From contig JAGPYM010000033.1 of assembly GCA_020736575.1 (NCBI GenBank), positions 124,001 to 188,000 of the forward strand: 64,000 nt of DNA, written 5' to 3'. A program made the position numbers and the translations under genes. This document shows, one piece after another, positions 43,991 to 54,952 of the stretch. Within the stretch, counting starts at the first letter, position 1; every line of letters starts with the position of its first letter. The DNA is from Thelonectria olida (lineage: Eukaryota; Ascomycota; Sordariomycetes; Hypocreales; Nectriaceae). A model generated the notes under the pieces. That model was not told where the DNA came from. It ran no database searches and saw nothing but the letters and a program-made list of their open reading frames with translations.

Positions 43991-45356
43991 CTGTAAGAGA
44001 GAATTGACATCCAATTCAAATTTGCCAGACACTCTTCGCAGCCGGAACCGGTCACTATAGTACAGTATTGCACCTAAAGGCAATCCGAAGTTAGGCCACT
44101 TGTGGACGAGTGATTACCCAGCTGCCGAGGACAGCAAGTGTCCGGGAACAGCATTCGGCTAGTGGAGTCAGGCAAGTTCTAGCCTAAGGATAGCCGAAAT
44201 GGCTCGGTGTCATTTACTGGACGTCTAAGTTACCTATCCTTTATGCTTTCACCGCAGGGCTATGCATCATATGTAGTGCCTCGACTAGGATGAATTCTGA
44301 GTCTAAAGAAAGAATAGGCGCGGATAGACCGAAAGGGTTGGAAGGGAGGCAATTAATATTCTAGCTTAAAGCAACTATTGAGTGAGCTGGAGGGGAGTAC
44401 CTGCATTAAAAGGCGTATTAACCTAACAACACAGAGAAGAGACGGAAGCGTGTACTGTAAGAATCCGTAAAGCTCATTCAGAGACTCTGGGAAAGAAGCT
44501 GATGGAAATGGGCCTACGGGAGAGAATCAAGCGTGGGTGATCAGGCACGGTCATGCTCCCCATTTGTATGTAAATGGCACTGATGATGTAAGAAATTTTG
44601 GAGGTGGTGATCTCACGGATTCATCGGATCGCCTCTCCGAGCTAAGTCTTAGGTTGTGTCGTAAAAATGATGATATGTTGCATGTATGAAAGGTTTGGCT
44701 TTGAGCTTCCCACTATAAGGGAGTTCATATTGGGGATATCCAATAAACAGTCAACCACACATCGCATACGTTAAAAGTCTCATAGAGTTTCAATCCTATC
44801 GATGACATTGGAAGCTGAAGCGTTAGGTCGTGTATCTAGAATGCTATAATACCCCCATAACGTGATCAAGCACTACCCCAGGTCACCAAACCGGCGGTTT
44901 GATATTTTAAAGTTTCTGTTCATCAGACTATGACCTCAAGCAACACGGCAACGATTTCTAGAAAGACAGCAGAACAGATTGTGAAGTATATGCATACGTC
45001 TGGTTTCTTGAACATATTAAATCTAACTCACTCGATAGATTACGGGAGAACAATGTGTTTACCGACTTTTTATTCACTTATCAAGGCTGTACTATACCCA
45101 TTCATAGGGTGATCATTTGCAGTCAATCTCCGGTCCTTCACGCGGCATGCACTAAGAAATTCAAGGTAGTGTATACTCCTCTGTAACTGAAGCATTGTCC
45201 TAGGAGGCGTCTAGAATATAGAACAACGTAAAACCACCCCGTCGCTAACCATCCTAACACCTCCTCGTAGGCGGGATCTTTCCTACCCTAGTCAGATAGA
45301 ATGGGTTGGTTCCAAACCCCGCTCAGAGCGATCTCAGGTAAACCATGTCCGCGTTA
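43991..45356. other. Non-coding, no gene seen
   Basis: About 1.4 kb of unremarkable composition. One open stretch of 60 codons (44930-45112) has no domain. It includes the region just downstream of broken gene A. Confidence 0.5.
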
Positions 45357-45494
45357 CTACGCTTGACCACACGCTGTGCAAAGAGCACACGCAAAGTGAG
45401 TCGTCGCGTTTCCCAAAAACCCATCGCCGCCTGGCATTTTGCGTCGGTATACGTCCGGCCACCCACCTTTGATTTCTGGCCAAGCGAAAATCTG

Positions 45495-45506
45495 CATCGA
45501 TAAGCA
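45495..45506. repeat. Crypton flanking repeat, left
   Basis: CATCGATAAGCA, identical to 48570-48581. One copy belongs to gene A (codons for CLSM on the minus strand); the other came with the insertion. It marks the element boundary. Confidence 0.85.
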
Positions 45507-48500
45507 GGACTTATCGTGGGGTCGTTTTGCGGAGTAATTTCGGGAAATCGTATGCGATTACACAACTACCATCTGATAAGTGCCCGGCGTCGCGCACGCG
45601 AATATCTCAACAGCCAGCAGCCCAATCGAGGCCGTTCCGGGTCTAGGGGACTGCTACACTCTGGCGGTGCGCTTAGCCCAGGAACTGTACTATATAGGCT
45701 ACTGGGTGTTAAGATATTTGCATATATAGCGCCGGAAGGGACAAGGGGGCTAGGCTCCGCTATAAGGACTATGAAATAATAATACACTAATACTACGGCT
45801 CCTTAATCTGCAAAAATATATCTTTTAAATAGATAGATATATACAGACTATACATATATATGTAGACCCTACTAGACGGCCGGCTTACTGTTAATAAGGG
45901 GCCGTCCGCCTCCTCCCCAGCCGGGTCCAGCGCCCCCGATGGCCCTGGCCCCGACTCGGACTATATCCCAGGCCCGGGCTTGGGTCATCAGGCACGGGGG
46001 TCCCTACCTATACCCATATCTAGCCCTGGCCCTGGCCCCGCCGGCGGCGCTATTTGAGCTCGTCGACAAGCCGGTTCAAACTCCAGCCGGCGCGTAGGAG
46101 CTCTAATTCTACAACAGCCTCCTCCTCACTCTTACCGGACGCCGTACGGGCTAAGAGCTCATCCCAGATCACCTTCCGACAAAAGAACTGCACCCTAACC
46201 CCATTCCCCAGGCGCCAGCAGCTTCCCCATATCTTTTCCAGTTCCCGTACGGCCGGCTGACCTGCAATCCCTTCCCCCTACTCCTTCCAGACGTCCCGCA
46301 CTATAAAAACCCTAGCTAGGGCTATAACGATGGGCATATCTAGTGCCAGAGGCTCTAGGGCCGGGGCCGGAGCCGTATTAAGATTCAAAGTAGGAGCTGT
46401 CGACAGCACCAGTGCCAGCGCCGACGACACTGCTGGCCTGGCTCTAAAGTAGCCGGTAAAGGTGATAGGGGCCTTGCCCTGGAGGAGCGCATCGAGGCCG
46501 CCCTGAATCCCCTCGAGCTAGGCCTTGAGCCAGATGGCGAGCCGCTGGCTATTCCGCAAGAGCGACTCGCGCGTGCTCTCTAAGACACCGCTTAGCTCTG
46601 GCAGTGCACGTTATCCGAGCAAGCTTAATACCTCCGTAGCCCCCACTGCGTCGGAGCGCATGGCGACGGCAAACTCGTCCCACTCGGGCCCGTTAAAAGG
46701 GGCGTAGGCAAAGAAGGGCAGCAACAGGTAGTGGGCTGTAAGATAGCTAGGTCCTGTAAGAGTACTATACGCAGGCGCCATATAAGCTTAAGGAAGCCAT
46801 CGGCCGCTAGGTCGTCATTATCGAGGCCGCCTTCTGCCTAGCATTGCCGGCGCGCGCGCCCCTCAAAGCGAGGCTCCTACTCCTCGATCCACGGCCATAG
46901 CTGCTTTTATAAGACATACGGGGGTTCGTGAGCCGCACGCGCAAGGAAGTAGTCCCTAGGCGACGCCAAGAAGTCGGCAACGATACGTATGAATTAGCGC
47001 GGTAGGTGAGTAAGATAGGCCTAGCAGAGCACGCTCTAGTTCTAACGCCCAGCCTGCAAGATCTAGGCGAGCGACATGCCGTGGGTCTCCGCGTCCTGGG
47101 CGCCTACCCTGCGCGGGAGGTGCGTCTTCTTCGACGCGATAAGGCCGGCGGCGCCGAAGATATGCCAGGTCTCTTATAGCTGCGTCGGGTATGAGAGCTC
47201 CTGCTCGCGGTCCCGTCCGACGAGGACCTTGATCCGATACCAGTCCTAACGGCGCCAGAAGGACGGGGGCGGCTCGCCGGCGACGTGCCAGTGCCAGAAG
47301 AAGAGCTGCGCTAGGGCCCCTTGCGTACAGAATAAGGGGTCCTTATGCCGGAGGGCGCCCATAAACTCCTTCCTCGCCGTCTTATTTAGCTTACTATCTC
47401 GCAAAAGGCTCACGAGGCAGCCACAGGCGGTCGGGCCTTCCGAAGGCGGATAGTCGAGTAGGGATAGGTCTGCAAGCTCCATCTTACGGCGGTTCTCCCC
47501 CCGTAAGAGGTAGTAGTAGCCGAAGAGAAGGTCGACTCGCGTGCGGAGGTTTTGCGGCGCGTACGCGGCCCCGCTGAGAAGGAGATCCTGGATCTAGAGC
47601 CATTCATCGGGGGAATAGCCGGCCTAGATCCCGTCGGTTCCGCGGTCTTTAAAGGAGGCGCGGTCGTGCTTCCCCCGCTGCCGGCCCCGTTGCTCAAGGA
47701 AGCCCCGTACGGCGGCGCCCCGGGGATTCTCCGTATTCGCGTTGCCGTGAGCCACCTAGAGCCGCCAGAGCTCGATAACGGCCGCGATGTAGGCGTCGAT
47801 AGTGCTCCTCGCAAGCGGGGATCCTTCGGCAAGTTCCACTGCAGCCGGCGCAAGGGCCGTGGGTGGCACGTAACCCTCGCGGTCGTCCGCGAGCAGCTCG
47901 GCCGCCTCGGCCAGGGGGACGTCTAGGGCTTCGGCCAGGCTTTCGGCCTCTGCCAGGGCGGCGGCCTCGAGCTGCTCCTGTTCGAGCTGTTGCCGTAGCT
48001 GTACGGCCTCGCCTTTGCCCTTACCCCTACCCCGCGCCCGTAGCTTCTTCTGCGGCGGCGCTACACGTCGTAAGAGGATGTCCTCTTTAAGCCACGCTGC
48101 CAGCTTGTCCGGCGTTACGAGCTCGCCGTCGGGCCAGCTGTAGAGCGAGCCGTCTGCTGCAGCCCGGGGCGTATGGCACCAGGCCTATAGGTGTTCGTCT
48201 GTTAGCCGCCTAAGGGGGCCTACTTAGAAGGGGGAAAAGGGGGGTGGGTGGGCCGGAGGACGCGCCTTCCACTCACGCTGCTTCGCCGCGTAACTCCGCG
48301 CCGTGTTCGCCGGCTGTTCGTCCTTCCTCGCCTGGAGGCCCGCCCTCCGGGCGGCACGGGCGCGCTCGTCCGCGGCCATCTCGGTCGATCGGGGCCCTTA
48401 CGTGGTGTTTTTCTGGGTTGCATAAGCCGGAAACCTGATAAGTCCGGGGGGACTTATCAAATGCACTTATCAGGCGTCGCGCACACGATTTCACGGATTT

Positions 48501-48569
48501 CACGGGCCGCGTTTTGCGGGCGATAAGTGGTCACGTGGCCTGAGCGGATTACGACGCAATTGCGGGCAC
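45507..48569 (-). mobile_element. Crypton DNA transposon (RIP-mutated)
   Basis: A 3.06-kb element between two 12-bp direct repeats inside gene A, GC rich overall. It has no terminal inverted repeats, as expected for Cryptons, which use a tyrosine recombinase. Both ends carry TTATC/GATAAGT motifs and a shared direct subterminal block GGCGTCGCGCAC (about 45585 and 48474), which could be recombinase binding sites. Its only gene is the tyrosine recombinase on the minus strand. Confidence 0.85.
46050..48379 (-). pseudogene. Crypton tyrosine recombinase (GCR1_C/Ndc10-like), heavily stop-mutated
   Basis: One frame, with a single one-base shift near 46720, runs from MAADERARAARRAG (48379) to LNRLVDELK and TAG (46050). 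N-terminal SAM-like block: NTARSYAAKQREW. Catalytic-domain landmarks: FGYYYLLRGENRRKMELADL (first catalytic Arg region), ETHGMSLA and AGRW, then the CxAYLTHLPR Tyr region, and PLFCTQGALAQLFFWHWHV. About 18 in-frame stops occur and all are TAG or TAA where relatives have Gln or Trp (for example R-TAG-N-TAG-SVLC-TAG-AYLT for RWNQSVLCQAYLT-like sequence); there is no TGA. CpG-rich codons are left untouched. It is inactive. Confidence 0.85.
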
Positions 48570-48581
48570 CATCGATAAGCA
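48570..48581. repeat. Crypton flanking repeat, right
   Basis: CATCGATAAGCA, identical to 45495-45506. Confidence 0.85.
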
Positions 48582-49044
48582 TGTATTCTTGGCCGAAAGT
48601 CTAGATTGCATCAGCTCCATCTCTGATTTGCTCCAACAGTCCACGTACGTGCAAAGCCTACATATAATTCCAGGCTCAACATAGATCGAGCCAACATGCC
48701 CGGACAGCTCAGGGCCGAGAGCTGAACATGTGTAGTTGAGCTTAGGGTAATACACGAAGCATGGCGGTCCCCAACCCTCGCCATGGCAGAGATAGACCTA
48801 CGTTCCTGTGTTTGAGCCATAGACGCATTAAACGGGAGCAGGGCCGGCACTATACCTGACCGAAATGCCTGATGCTCGGTTCATTCTGAGAGAATGTAGT
48901 ATCGAGACGAGCCTGTATCTCTCGAGGCTCGATGGGATTGTTCCTCGGGATCACATTGGGTCCGGTCAGAGAAGTCCATGAAGTGAACCGAATGTACGGC
49001 AAAAGAATAGCAAGACACAGGGCGGCAAGCCAGATGAGGTTCAT

Positions 49045-50393
49045 GATACTGCAGTAGCTGCTCAGGAGACACCGCTTGGTCGCTATGTATGCTCTCGCTC
49101 CTGTTATCACGCGTCTTACATTTACACAGTGAAGGGAGTTTTTTTTTGTTGCCTTTATGGAGCACGGCTGAGTGGATGGACCCATGGTATGCAGATATCC
49201 AGTGGCCCTTTCTGGGCACCCTGGTGCACACTATCAGCAGAAAAGAAGTGCACGCGTCCATTTCAGGCTCAGGGTCAATTTCTGCATGCCTGTTCTCTTT
49301 CTCTCCAGAGCCAATGTTGGATACGATGTGGTTGTGGACCAATCACTTATCTATGCGAGTGTAATCTCAGATGGACGGCCGCCGAAATTGCCTCGGTGGC
49401 AACAAGTTGTTAACCTTTTGCGCCTACACTTGGTATCTATGTAATGAAATAAAAGCATACATAAGGATATCTATTGAAATACATGGTGGCTACTCTTTGA
49501 AGAGACGCCATCGGCACGCGTTGGGTTGGTGCTGCACACGCGGCCCCTGTGCTCGCGTACTGTCTTTAGGGTAGGCACTCACCATCCAGGATCACTCACG
49601 ATTCGTTGGTCGTCTATATATTAACTAACATAATGAGTTCGACGCGACGTGAAGCTGGGAACGACGGTAGAGTAGGAATAGTTTAGTCATGGGTTGACGA
49701 AATCGTTCCTTCATTTCTCTGTTTGACTTAGTGACTGTATTCTATGCTCATGCTCCCCCTTCATTCGCTCAATCTGCACCAGAATATCGTGCATCTCGCC
49801 GGCGCTCCGGTTGCCCTCGCATTACCAGCGCTAGACGTCGGCACTGCTTCTTCTCCGTTGTTTACACGGGTCGGCATCGGTCCGCGTCTCGGAGACGAGC
49901 TTCAAGCCACAGGTCTCGCCTGTTCGGTACTCCTAACGCAAGACTGGCTTATCAAGGCCGATCGCTGTCACCAGGAGTCACTAACATACCTCCTAGATAA
50001 ACAATCGATAGGCGGAACATTGAATCTAGGGAGAAATTACGTTTTTCCAGCATGATTAATCTTCTATCGAGGCGAAAGGTACAATTGGTGATAGTGTCGA
50101 ATGTAGAGGTCTCCCAGCTCCACACTCAGTCTCCGCCGCCAATCTCCAAGTTGTTGTTGTGACATGGAAATCAAGGGAGGAAATGTGTTGGGTCACAGCC
50201 ATGTCCATCTAAATGCCCTCTTGTATTTGGCTCGTCTTCATTTAAGAGTATATACAACGAATGGAAGGAAAAACAAAATCCCTCTGTGTTCTTTCTGTGT
50301 CGTCCTGTCGTTTCATGCCATAGAGTAGAAGTGTAGTGTAGTACCCCCTTTTCTAGGGAGCCATTGTTTGTTCATCAGATCATAGCTGCGAGC
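49045..50393. other. Intergenic DNA, no gene seen
   Basis: Upstream region of gene A and downstream region of the secreted-protein gene at 50394. Overlapping open stretches on the plus strand (49089-49574, 49731-50055) show no domain and no conserved start. The last 340 bp probably hold the 3' untranslated region of the secreted-protein gene. Confidence 0.5.
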
Positions 50394-51053
50394 TTAAGCA
50401 GCAGCAACCACCTGGCCAGTGCCGTAGAGGACGTTGGTGACCTTGAGGTTCAGCGCGGCGTTAGAGCCGAGACCGCTGGGGCAAGTCGGCTGGTTGGAAG
50501 TGGCAAGGTTGAGAGTGCACTTCTCGTCGAGACCGTACTTGCAGACGGGATCGAGGATGTTGTAGAGCTGGTAGTTGTTGGCGACCCAACTGTTGGGCTG
50601 CGAGATGCAAGACGCAACGTAGTTCATGGAGTTGGCGGCAGCAAGGGGAAGCTTGCCGTTGTCCATGAGGTGAGCGCAATTGCTGGTATGGACGGTCTCG
50701 TATTCGAAGTTCTCACCACCTCCGGTCTGAGGGCTCTCAGTGGCGGACCTGCCGCACTTGAGGTAGTTCCAGGCGTCATAGGAGATGTCGTGGGCGCCTC
50801 CGGACTGGTCGATCTTGAGGAGGTAGACAGTGCGGCCCTCGTTATAGACTTTTACGCAGATGTCGTCACAGCCGACAGGGCTGGGCCAGTACGCAACGCG
50901 GTTGGTGTTGATTTTGCATCCCAGGACGCCCACACTGGAGGAGTACATGTCGTGGGGGGTCATGCTAGCGGTGTCAGCGCCACGAAGAGTGAGGGCAGCA
51001 GCGGAGACCGTGGTGGCCGAGGCGCCGGCGAGAAGAGCGATGAAAGTGAGCAT
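50394..51053 (-). CDS. Secreted cysteine-containing protein
   Basis: A single uninterrupted frame of 219 residues from ATG 51053. The start MLTFIALLAGASATTVSAAA is a textbook signal peptide. The mature protein has about eight Cys in pairs (LGCKINTNR, VGCDDICVKV, LKCGRSA, SNCAHL, SCISQ, PVCKYGLDEKCTL, PTCP). The segment YLLKIDQSGGAHDISYDAWNYL resembles double-psi beta-barrel (barwin/expansin-like) secreted proteins of fungi, but I cannot be sure of the fold. It ends with a small Ala-rich tail. The intact frame in this decayed neighbourhood suggests it is still used. It lies between the two broken Cys-rich paralogs but is not related to them in sequence. Confidence 0.75.
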   Translation of the reverse strand: MLTFIALLAGASATTVSAAALTLRGADTASMTPHDMYSSSVGVLGCKINTNRVAYWPSPVGCDDICVKVYNEGRTVYLLKIDQSGGAHDISYDAWNYLKCGRSATESPQTGGGENFEYETVHTSNCAHLMDNGKLPLAAANSMNYVASCISQPNSWVANNYQLYNILDPVCKYGLDEKCTLNLATSNQPTCPSGLGSNAALNLKVTNVLYGTGQVVAAA

Positions 51054-52322
51054 CGTTGGTCAAGAGACTGGCTCGACATAATCTCAACGCACGGCGATGA
51101 GAAATTGTTTGTCAAGGAGTGGTGGTGATCACAGATCTGTGTCTAAATTATTAGCAAGGCGCAGCCTCGGGAGTAACAAAGAATAGAGAAAGGAATGGTT
51201 ATCGAACTGATACCAAGAGAATGTGGCGGTATCAAGAAAACGAGAGAAAGATATCGGGGTAGGCGCCTTGACTTAAAAGACCGACAGCAACAACAAATGG
51301 ACCACCCTGCTCAGACTCTTTCCCTCTACTTACAGGGATAGGATGCTCGACAGGATGCTCAGAGGCCTTCGTTTGCGAGCTCCTCTCCAGGCCACTGCCC
51401 GAAGGTGCTGTTTCCCGTATGTCGATTCTTGCGTGCTGTCCATTTCTTTCTCGTTGTCTCGCCCCACATGGCGTCTATATTGGATTGCGTTGATCTACAG
51501 TATATTGGTCGTCGTTCCTCTGCTGGAGGCCAAAAGTGGCCGAACAGCGTGATAGCTAGTCGCGCGCTCGGGTTGCCTTGGCTAAATAGACCCTGTGTAG
51601 ATAAACCGTCGAGAGGGGCACAGTACAATACACACAGCCCGTGTAGCATTCTATTCATCGCTAGGCGACTGTTGTGCCCAACTCGCAACCCATTGTTTCG
51701 ACTACCCTGTGAAAGGCTTCTAGCGAGTTGATTCAACTGACTAGTCCCTATGCTGTTTACTTTCAAGATGCAGAAGAAAGGAAAGAATCTAAGTACAAAC
51801 TAGGTGCGTGAAGACGCGTTATATCTTCTTTAATATAGAAGATTCGAGAATCAACTCGATGGTTGTGGAGAAGGATTCGGCTTGGCGGCAGAGCCGCCAG
51901 CCAAGTAGGCCTGACCCGTTACATGCCCTGCCTATGCAATGCAACCAAACAACGACAAACAGACGAACCCAAGGCGAACGCGCTTGAACCAAACCGATAA
52001 AGCGTCAGCAAGCAAACCGCCTCAGTTTTCGCCCATGGCGGACCGGACACTGCCACGTTTAGACGAGGACGTCGTGGAGGCATGGGCTGCGATGATGAAC
52101 CCTGCCAACAAGGATTGTGATCGGAGTAACGATGGAAACAAGTAGTCAAGAGCCAGGGGTCAATTGCCGCGAACGTATCTAGATCAGAATGGTCCTGTTC
52201 GGTCAGTTTGTTTCGGCACATCACGACACCTCGGCATAGACTCATGAGGGTGGGAAGAGGCTCAATAGCTAGCGTTGCTGCACCATATCATAGACGACTA
52301 GTCAGTCAAGTAAGACATTTCC
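51054..52322. other. Intergenic DNA, no gene seen
   Basis: The first 250 bp upstream of 51053 should be the promoter of the secreted-protein gene. Further right, open stretches at 51343-51766 and 51919-52245 overlap on both strands without recognisable domains. Confidence 0.45.
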
Positions 52323-53129
52323 ATGTTGATTCCGTCGTGCAACATCATGCCTGGTGACTGCTGCTGCGTGACACTAATCGACGTTGACTGCGATGAGTGT
52401 GAAGCCAGGGCAACTAGTTTAATAGCTATCGCCTCAGTAGAGGACTACGGCTCCCCGGACGAATTAGCAGAGGACGAACCAAGCGGTACGAGGTTTAGAA
52501 GACCGGCAGCGCCATCCCCAGAGCCTGGGGCTCACGATCCGAACGAAGGAGCAGAGGTGAGTAACTGACAGCCTGGTCTGGTCCAGGGGTTCGGCTCCAA
52601 CGCAAGTGAACCTACAATCATGGTGTCCCCCGGTCCCTCTCGGCCCTGCATCTGCCTTTCAGACTCGAACTCGAACATGATTTATCCAAACTGACAACAG
52701 TGTCTTCTCCTATCCTAGGCGACTCTCCCTCCTCGTCTGAGCGCTCTTGGGGAAAGCAACCGGAAGCAGTGCCCTCCCAGAAGCAATATGCTGGTTCCAC
52801 GACGAACACCTCCAACAACACAGACTCTGCCATTTCCGACTACGGTGGTGGTAAGGGCTATCGTTCTTGAGCGTCAAGTTGAAACATTTTCTAACGGAGT
52901 ACAGGCCACATCGCATCCACTCAGGACCTTCACCACCACCGGCAGTCTCCGACAGACAAATACGGCAGCCAGGCAGAATGGGACTCCGAGATCTCATTGA
53001 ACCGCGAGGGCTCCGAGCTCCCAACTGAGATGAACAGTCCCACGAGTCACAAAGACTTCCTTTCATTACTCCGGCCAGAACCTCCGCAGAACAGGCGACG
53101 GTGGATGGCGAGGAAGGGGAGCTCATCTT
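52323..53129 (+). CDS. Unknown, probably disordered protein (tentative spliced gene)
   Basis: A first exon candidate starts MLIPSCNIMPGDCCC and runs acidic (ASVEDYGSPDELAEDEPSG) to a GTGAGT donor near 52557. After a gap, the frame SPILGDSPSSSERSWGKQ, SGYGGG-like Ser/Asn-rich sequence reaches a good intron (GTAAGG...CTAACGGAGTACAG, about 52849-52904). It then continues as HIASTQDLHHHRQSPTDK, SEISLNREGSELPTEMN and RRWMARKGSSS before TAG. The second intron is convincing. The joint between the first two parts is not resolved. No domain is seen, and the composition suggests a disordered, perhaps nuclear or secreted, protein. Confidence 0.4.
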
Positions 53130-53277
53130 AGAGGCAGAACCGAGATATACTTTACTTTCAAGGGAGCTGTTCTGGAAGGATGTTACATGGTAACTTATAT
53201 CCTACTATTTATCGCATACTACGTCAAGTTGCTTCTTCACCTGTTCAAATGATCCACATGGCAGGGCATGAGAATTT

Positions 53278-53514
53278 GTGAGTCGCGATTCTAGCTCCCA
53301 CATAGGACCCTTTCCCCGGGAAAGGCTGTTATACTCTGTAACCATCGTTCCTACGCAGCCTCCTCTCGGCTGTGAGCACGACATGCATCCTATAATGTCG
53401 GATACGTCCCTCTTAACTTTTGTATGCGGAAAGTGCCGTTTAATAGGGCCAACAATTCTTGAGTGCAAGATCTGCAAGTTTCACATGTGTCAGGTGTGTG
53501 TACCAAATAACTAA
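53278..53514 (+). CDS. Small protein with a zinc-binding Cys/His motif
   Basis: A 78-codon frame whose end reads CGKCRLIGPTILECKICKFH, then MCQVC, giving C-x2-C-x10-C-x2-C-x3-H-x2-C-x2-C. That spacing is compatible with a DC1/RING-like zinc fold. The protein ends three residues later. It may be the last exon of a longer gene or a relic. Evidence is limited to the motif. Confidence 0.3.
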   Translation: MSRDSSSHIGPFPRERLLYSVTIVPTQPPLGCEHDMHPIMSDTSLLTFVCGKCRLIGPTILECKICKFHMCQVCVPNN

Positions 53515-53519
53515 GGGAT

Positions 53520-54648
53520 TTGTAAATATATAAATTCCATGCCTATCGTAACGTATTGCTTTTCTTAAAGAAGTTTCCTCTCGTTCTGGTCGTAGCCAGC
53601 TTGCAAATGTACGGCCTGGCTGATCGTACTTGGTTATCCGCCTCGTGATACATCTCATAAAGTTTGGTCTCCCTTTGCTTAGCATCGCCGATGGTGCCCG
53701 ACTCGCGTCAAACTAAAGCTGACTATGATGCCACGTTGCCTGCTATGGGCTGCTACGTACGGTATTGCCAAGTATGTATGCGGTGCTAGATCAACACGAT
53801 GTTCTACAAGAATCAACCTATGCTGTTGAATCGTCGCCAGCATAGTATGGACATGGCTATATTTATGTATGAAGGAAGAGCTAAATATTTTCAATCTACT
53901 AGCTATCTTCTGTCTACTCAACAAAACTGCCCGCATCACCGATGCACTCCCTGCTAGCAGAAACTGTCCTGATATTTTCTGACAGGGACTGGATATATTT
54001 TGTCCTTATCCCACAGTTAGTGAGGCGAAGTCTGTCTAGGGTAGCAAACCCACAAGTTCTCTCGTTGCAAGTGAAATGGCGGATCGTCAGTCGAGATGAA
54101 GTCGCTATACCGACGATTTTGGCGCACTTGAATATACACATCTGCGCCGTAACGACGACTGACTTGATTGCATCTTCGCATAAGGCGCTGCATGGCCCGA
54201 GAGAAATTCTCGTTCGTTCTATCTCGTCTTTTCATTGGAGATTCCATGATGCTAGACGGGACGATCCCCGCAACGGAGTGTTAAGCAAGGCATTAGATAT
54301 TGACTTCGTATATAATGCTCCCTACTGCGGCGTCGTTTGTTGCGTTTGCTGGATGAGGCGTAATTCAATAATGCACCTTCTACTGTATATACACTACTGG
54401 CATCTTCGTTTACTTTTCCCATTTTCCCCGCGTATGGCTGACCACCATCAAACAGTGTCCTATTGCGGGGGATGCCGGAAAATTTGACTCGTCCGGTTCT
54501 AGTTGTGTACTGCGCCTTGTGTCCGAAATCATAGCATGACCAGCCATTTTGCGTAGAACTAGAATATAGATCAGGCAGGCGTATTCTGTATTATACTACG
54601 ACTAGATGAAGACCTAGGATACCCGCGCGGCTTTCGGCGACACGAAAC
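53520..54648. other. Intergenic DNA, no gene seen
   Basis: Upstream region of gene B. A 181-codon open stretch (53942-54487) lacks any domain, and its composition looks random. No splice pattern or conserved start is visible. Confidence 0.45.
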
Positions 54649-54952
54649 ATGCCCAAAATGAAGCCTGCCTCTATTGGGCTTTTTAATTTACTCACACGCC
54701 CATGCACCTCATCGATCGACTCTCAATCTTTGCTGTTCCAAAGCACTAACATCCCTCAGAACACGACCATAGACCCTGAGGAGCTCAAGGCTCGCTTGGA
54801 CAAGACCCCGACTGAGTACAGATTCGATGAGTGCCATACTGGGATGATATATTCCCTATGCCATGCGGAAACTTGACGTGTTGAAGTAGTGAATATTTGA
54901 GTGCTGCAGGTCTACTTTTGCCGCGACGAAAACTGGGGAACCCCGTGCTTCG

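Larger units (their letters stand above)
45357..49044 (-). pseudogene. Gene A: small Cys-rich secreted protein, split by a Crypton
   Basis: ATG 49044 starts a hydrophobic leader (MNLIWLAALCLAILLP), consistent with a signal peptide. Exon 1 (48858-49044, slightly 3' at 48857) ends FGQ. Exon 2 (48649-48797) gives VYLC, GWGPPCFVYYPKLNYTC and SGHVGSIYVEP, ending CRLC. Exon 3 starts at 48600 after a 48-bp intron (GTACGT...CTAG). It is cut at 48570-48581 by the Crypton and resumes at 45506 with QIFAWPEIKGGW, MPGGDGFLG and a CALCTAC terminus, stop at 45357-45359. Outside the insertion every exon joins in frame. About nine Cys in the mature part suggest a disulfide-rich extracellular protein. No known family is recognised. 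Its paralog is gene B. Confidence 0.7.

Noticed and set aside
47410..47853. 147-codon minus-strand frame in the Crypton
   Set aside because: It is the +1 shadow of the recombinase frame, which shows conserved family blocks in the neighbouring frame despite the stops.
45495..48581. Starship-type captain element
   Set aside because: The recombinase has GCR1_C/Ndc10-like Crypton features and the element is only 3 kb with no cargo, so it is a Crypton and not a Starship.
48600..48650. Extra 16-residue loop in gene A between CRLC and the next Cys
   Set aside because: The stretch has GTACGT at one end and CTAG at the other, is 48 bp long and is absent from gene B, so it is better read as an intron.
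50364..51128. 254-codon open stretch on the plus strand
   Set aside because: It is antisense to the secreted-protein gene at 50394-51053, which has a signal peptide and ordered Cys pairs. The plus-strand frame is a by-product of its codon use.
53942..54487. 181-codon open stretch
   Set aside because: No domain, no start context, no splice pattern, random composition; it overlaps equally long frames on the other strand.
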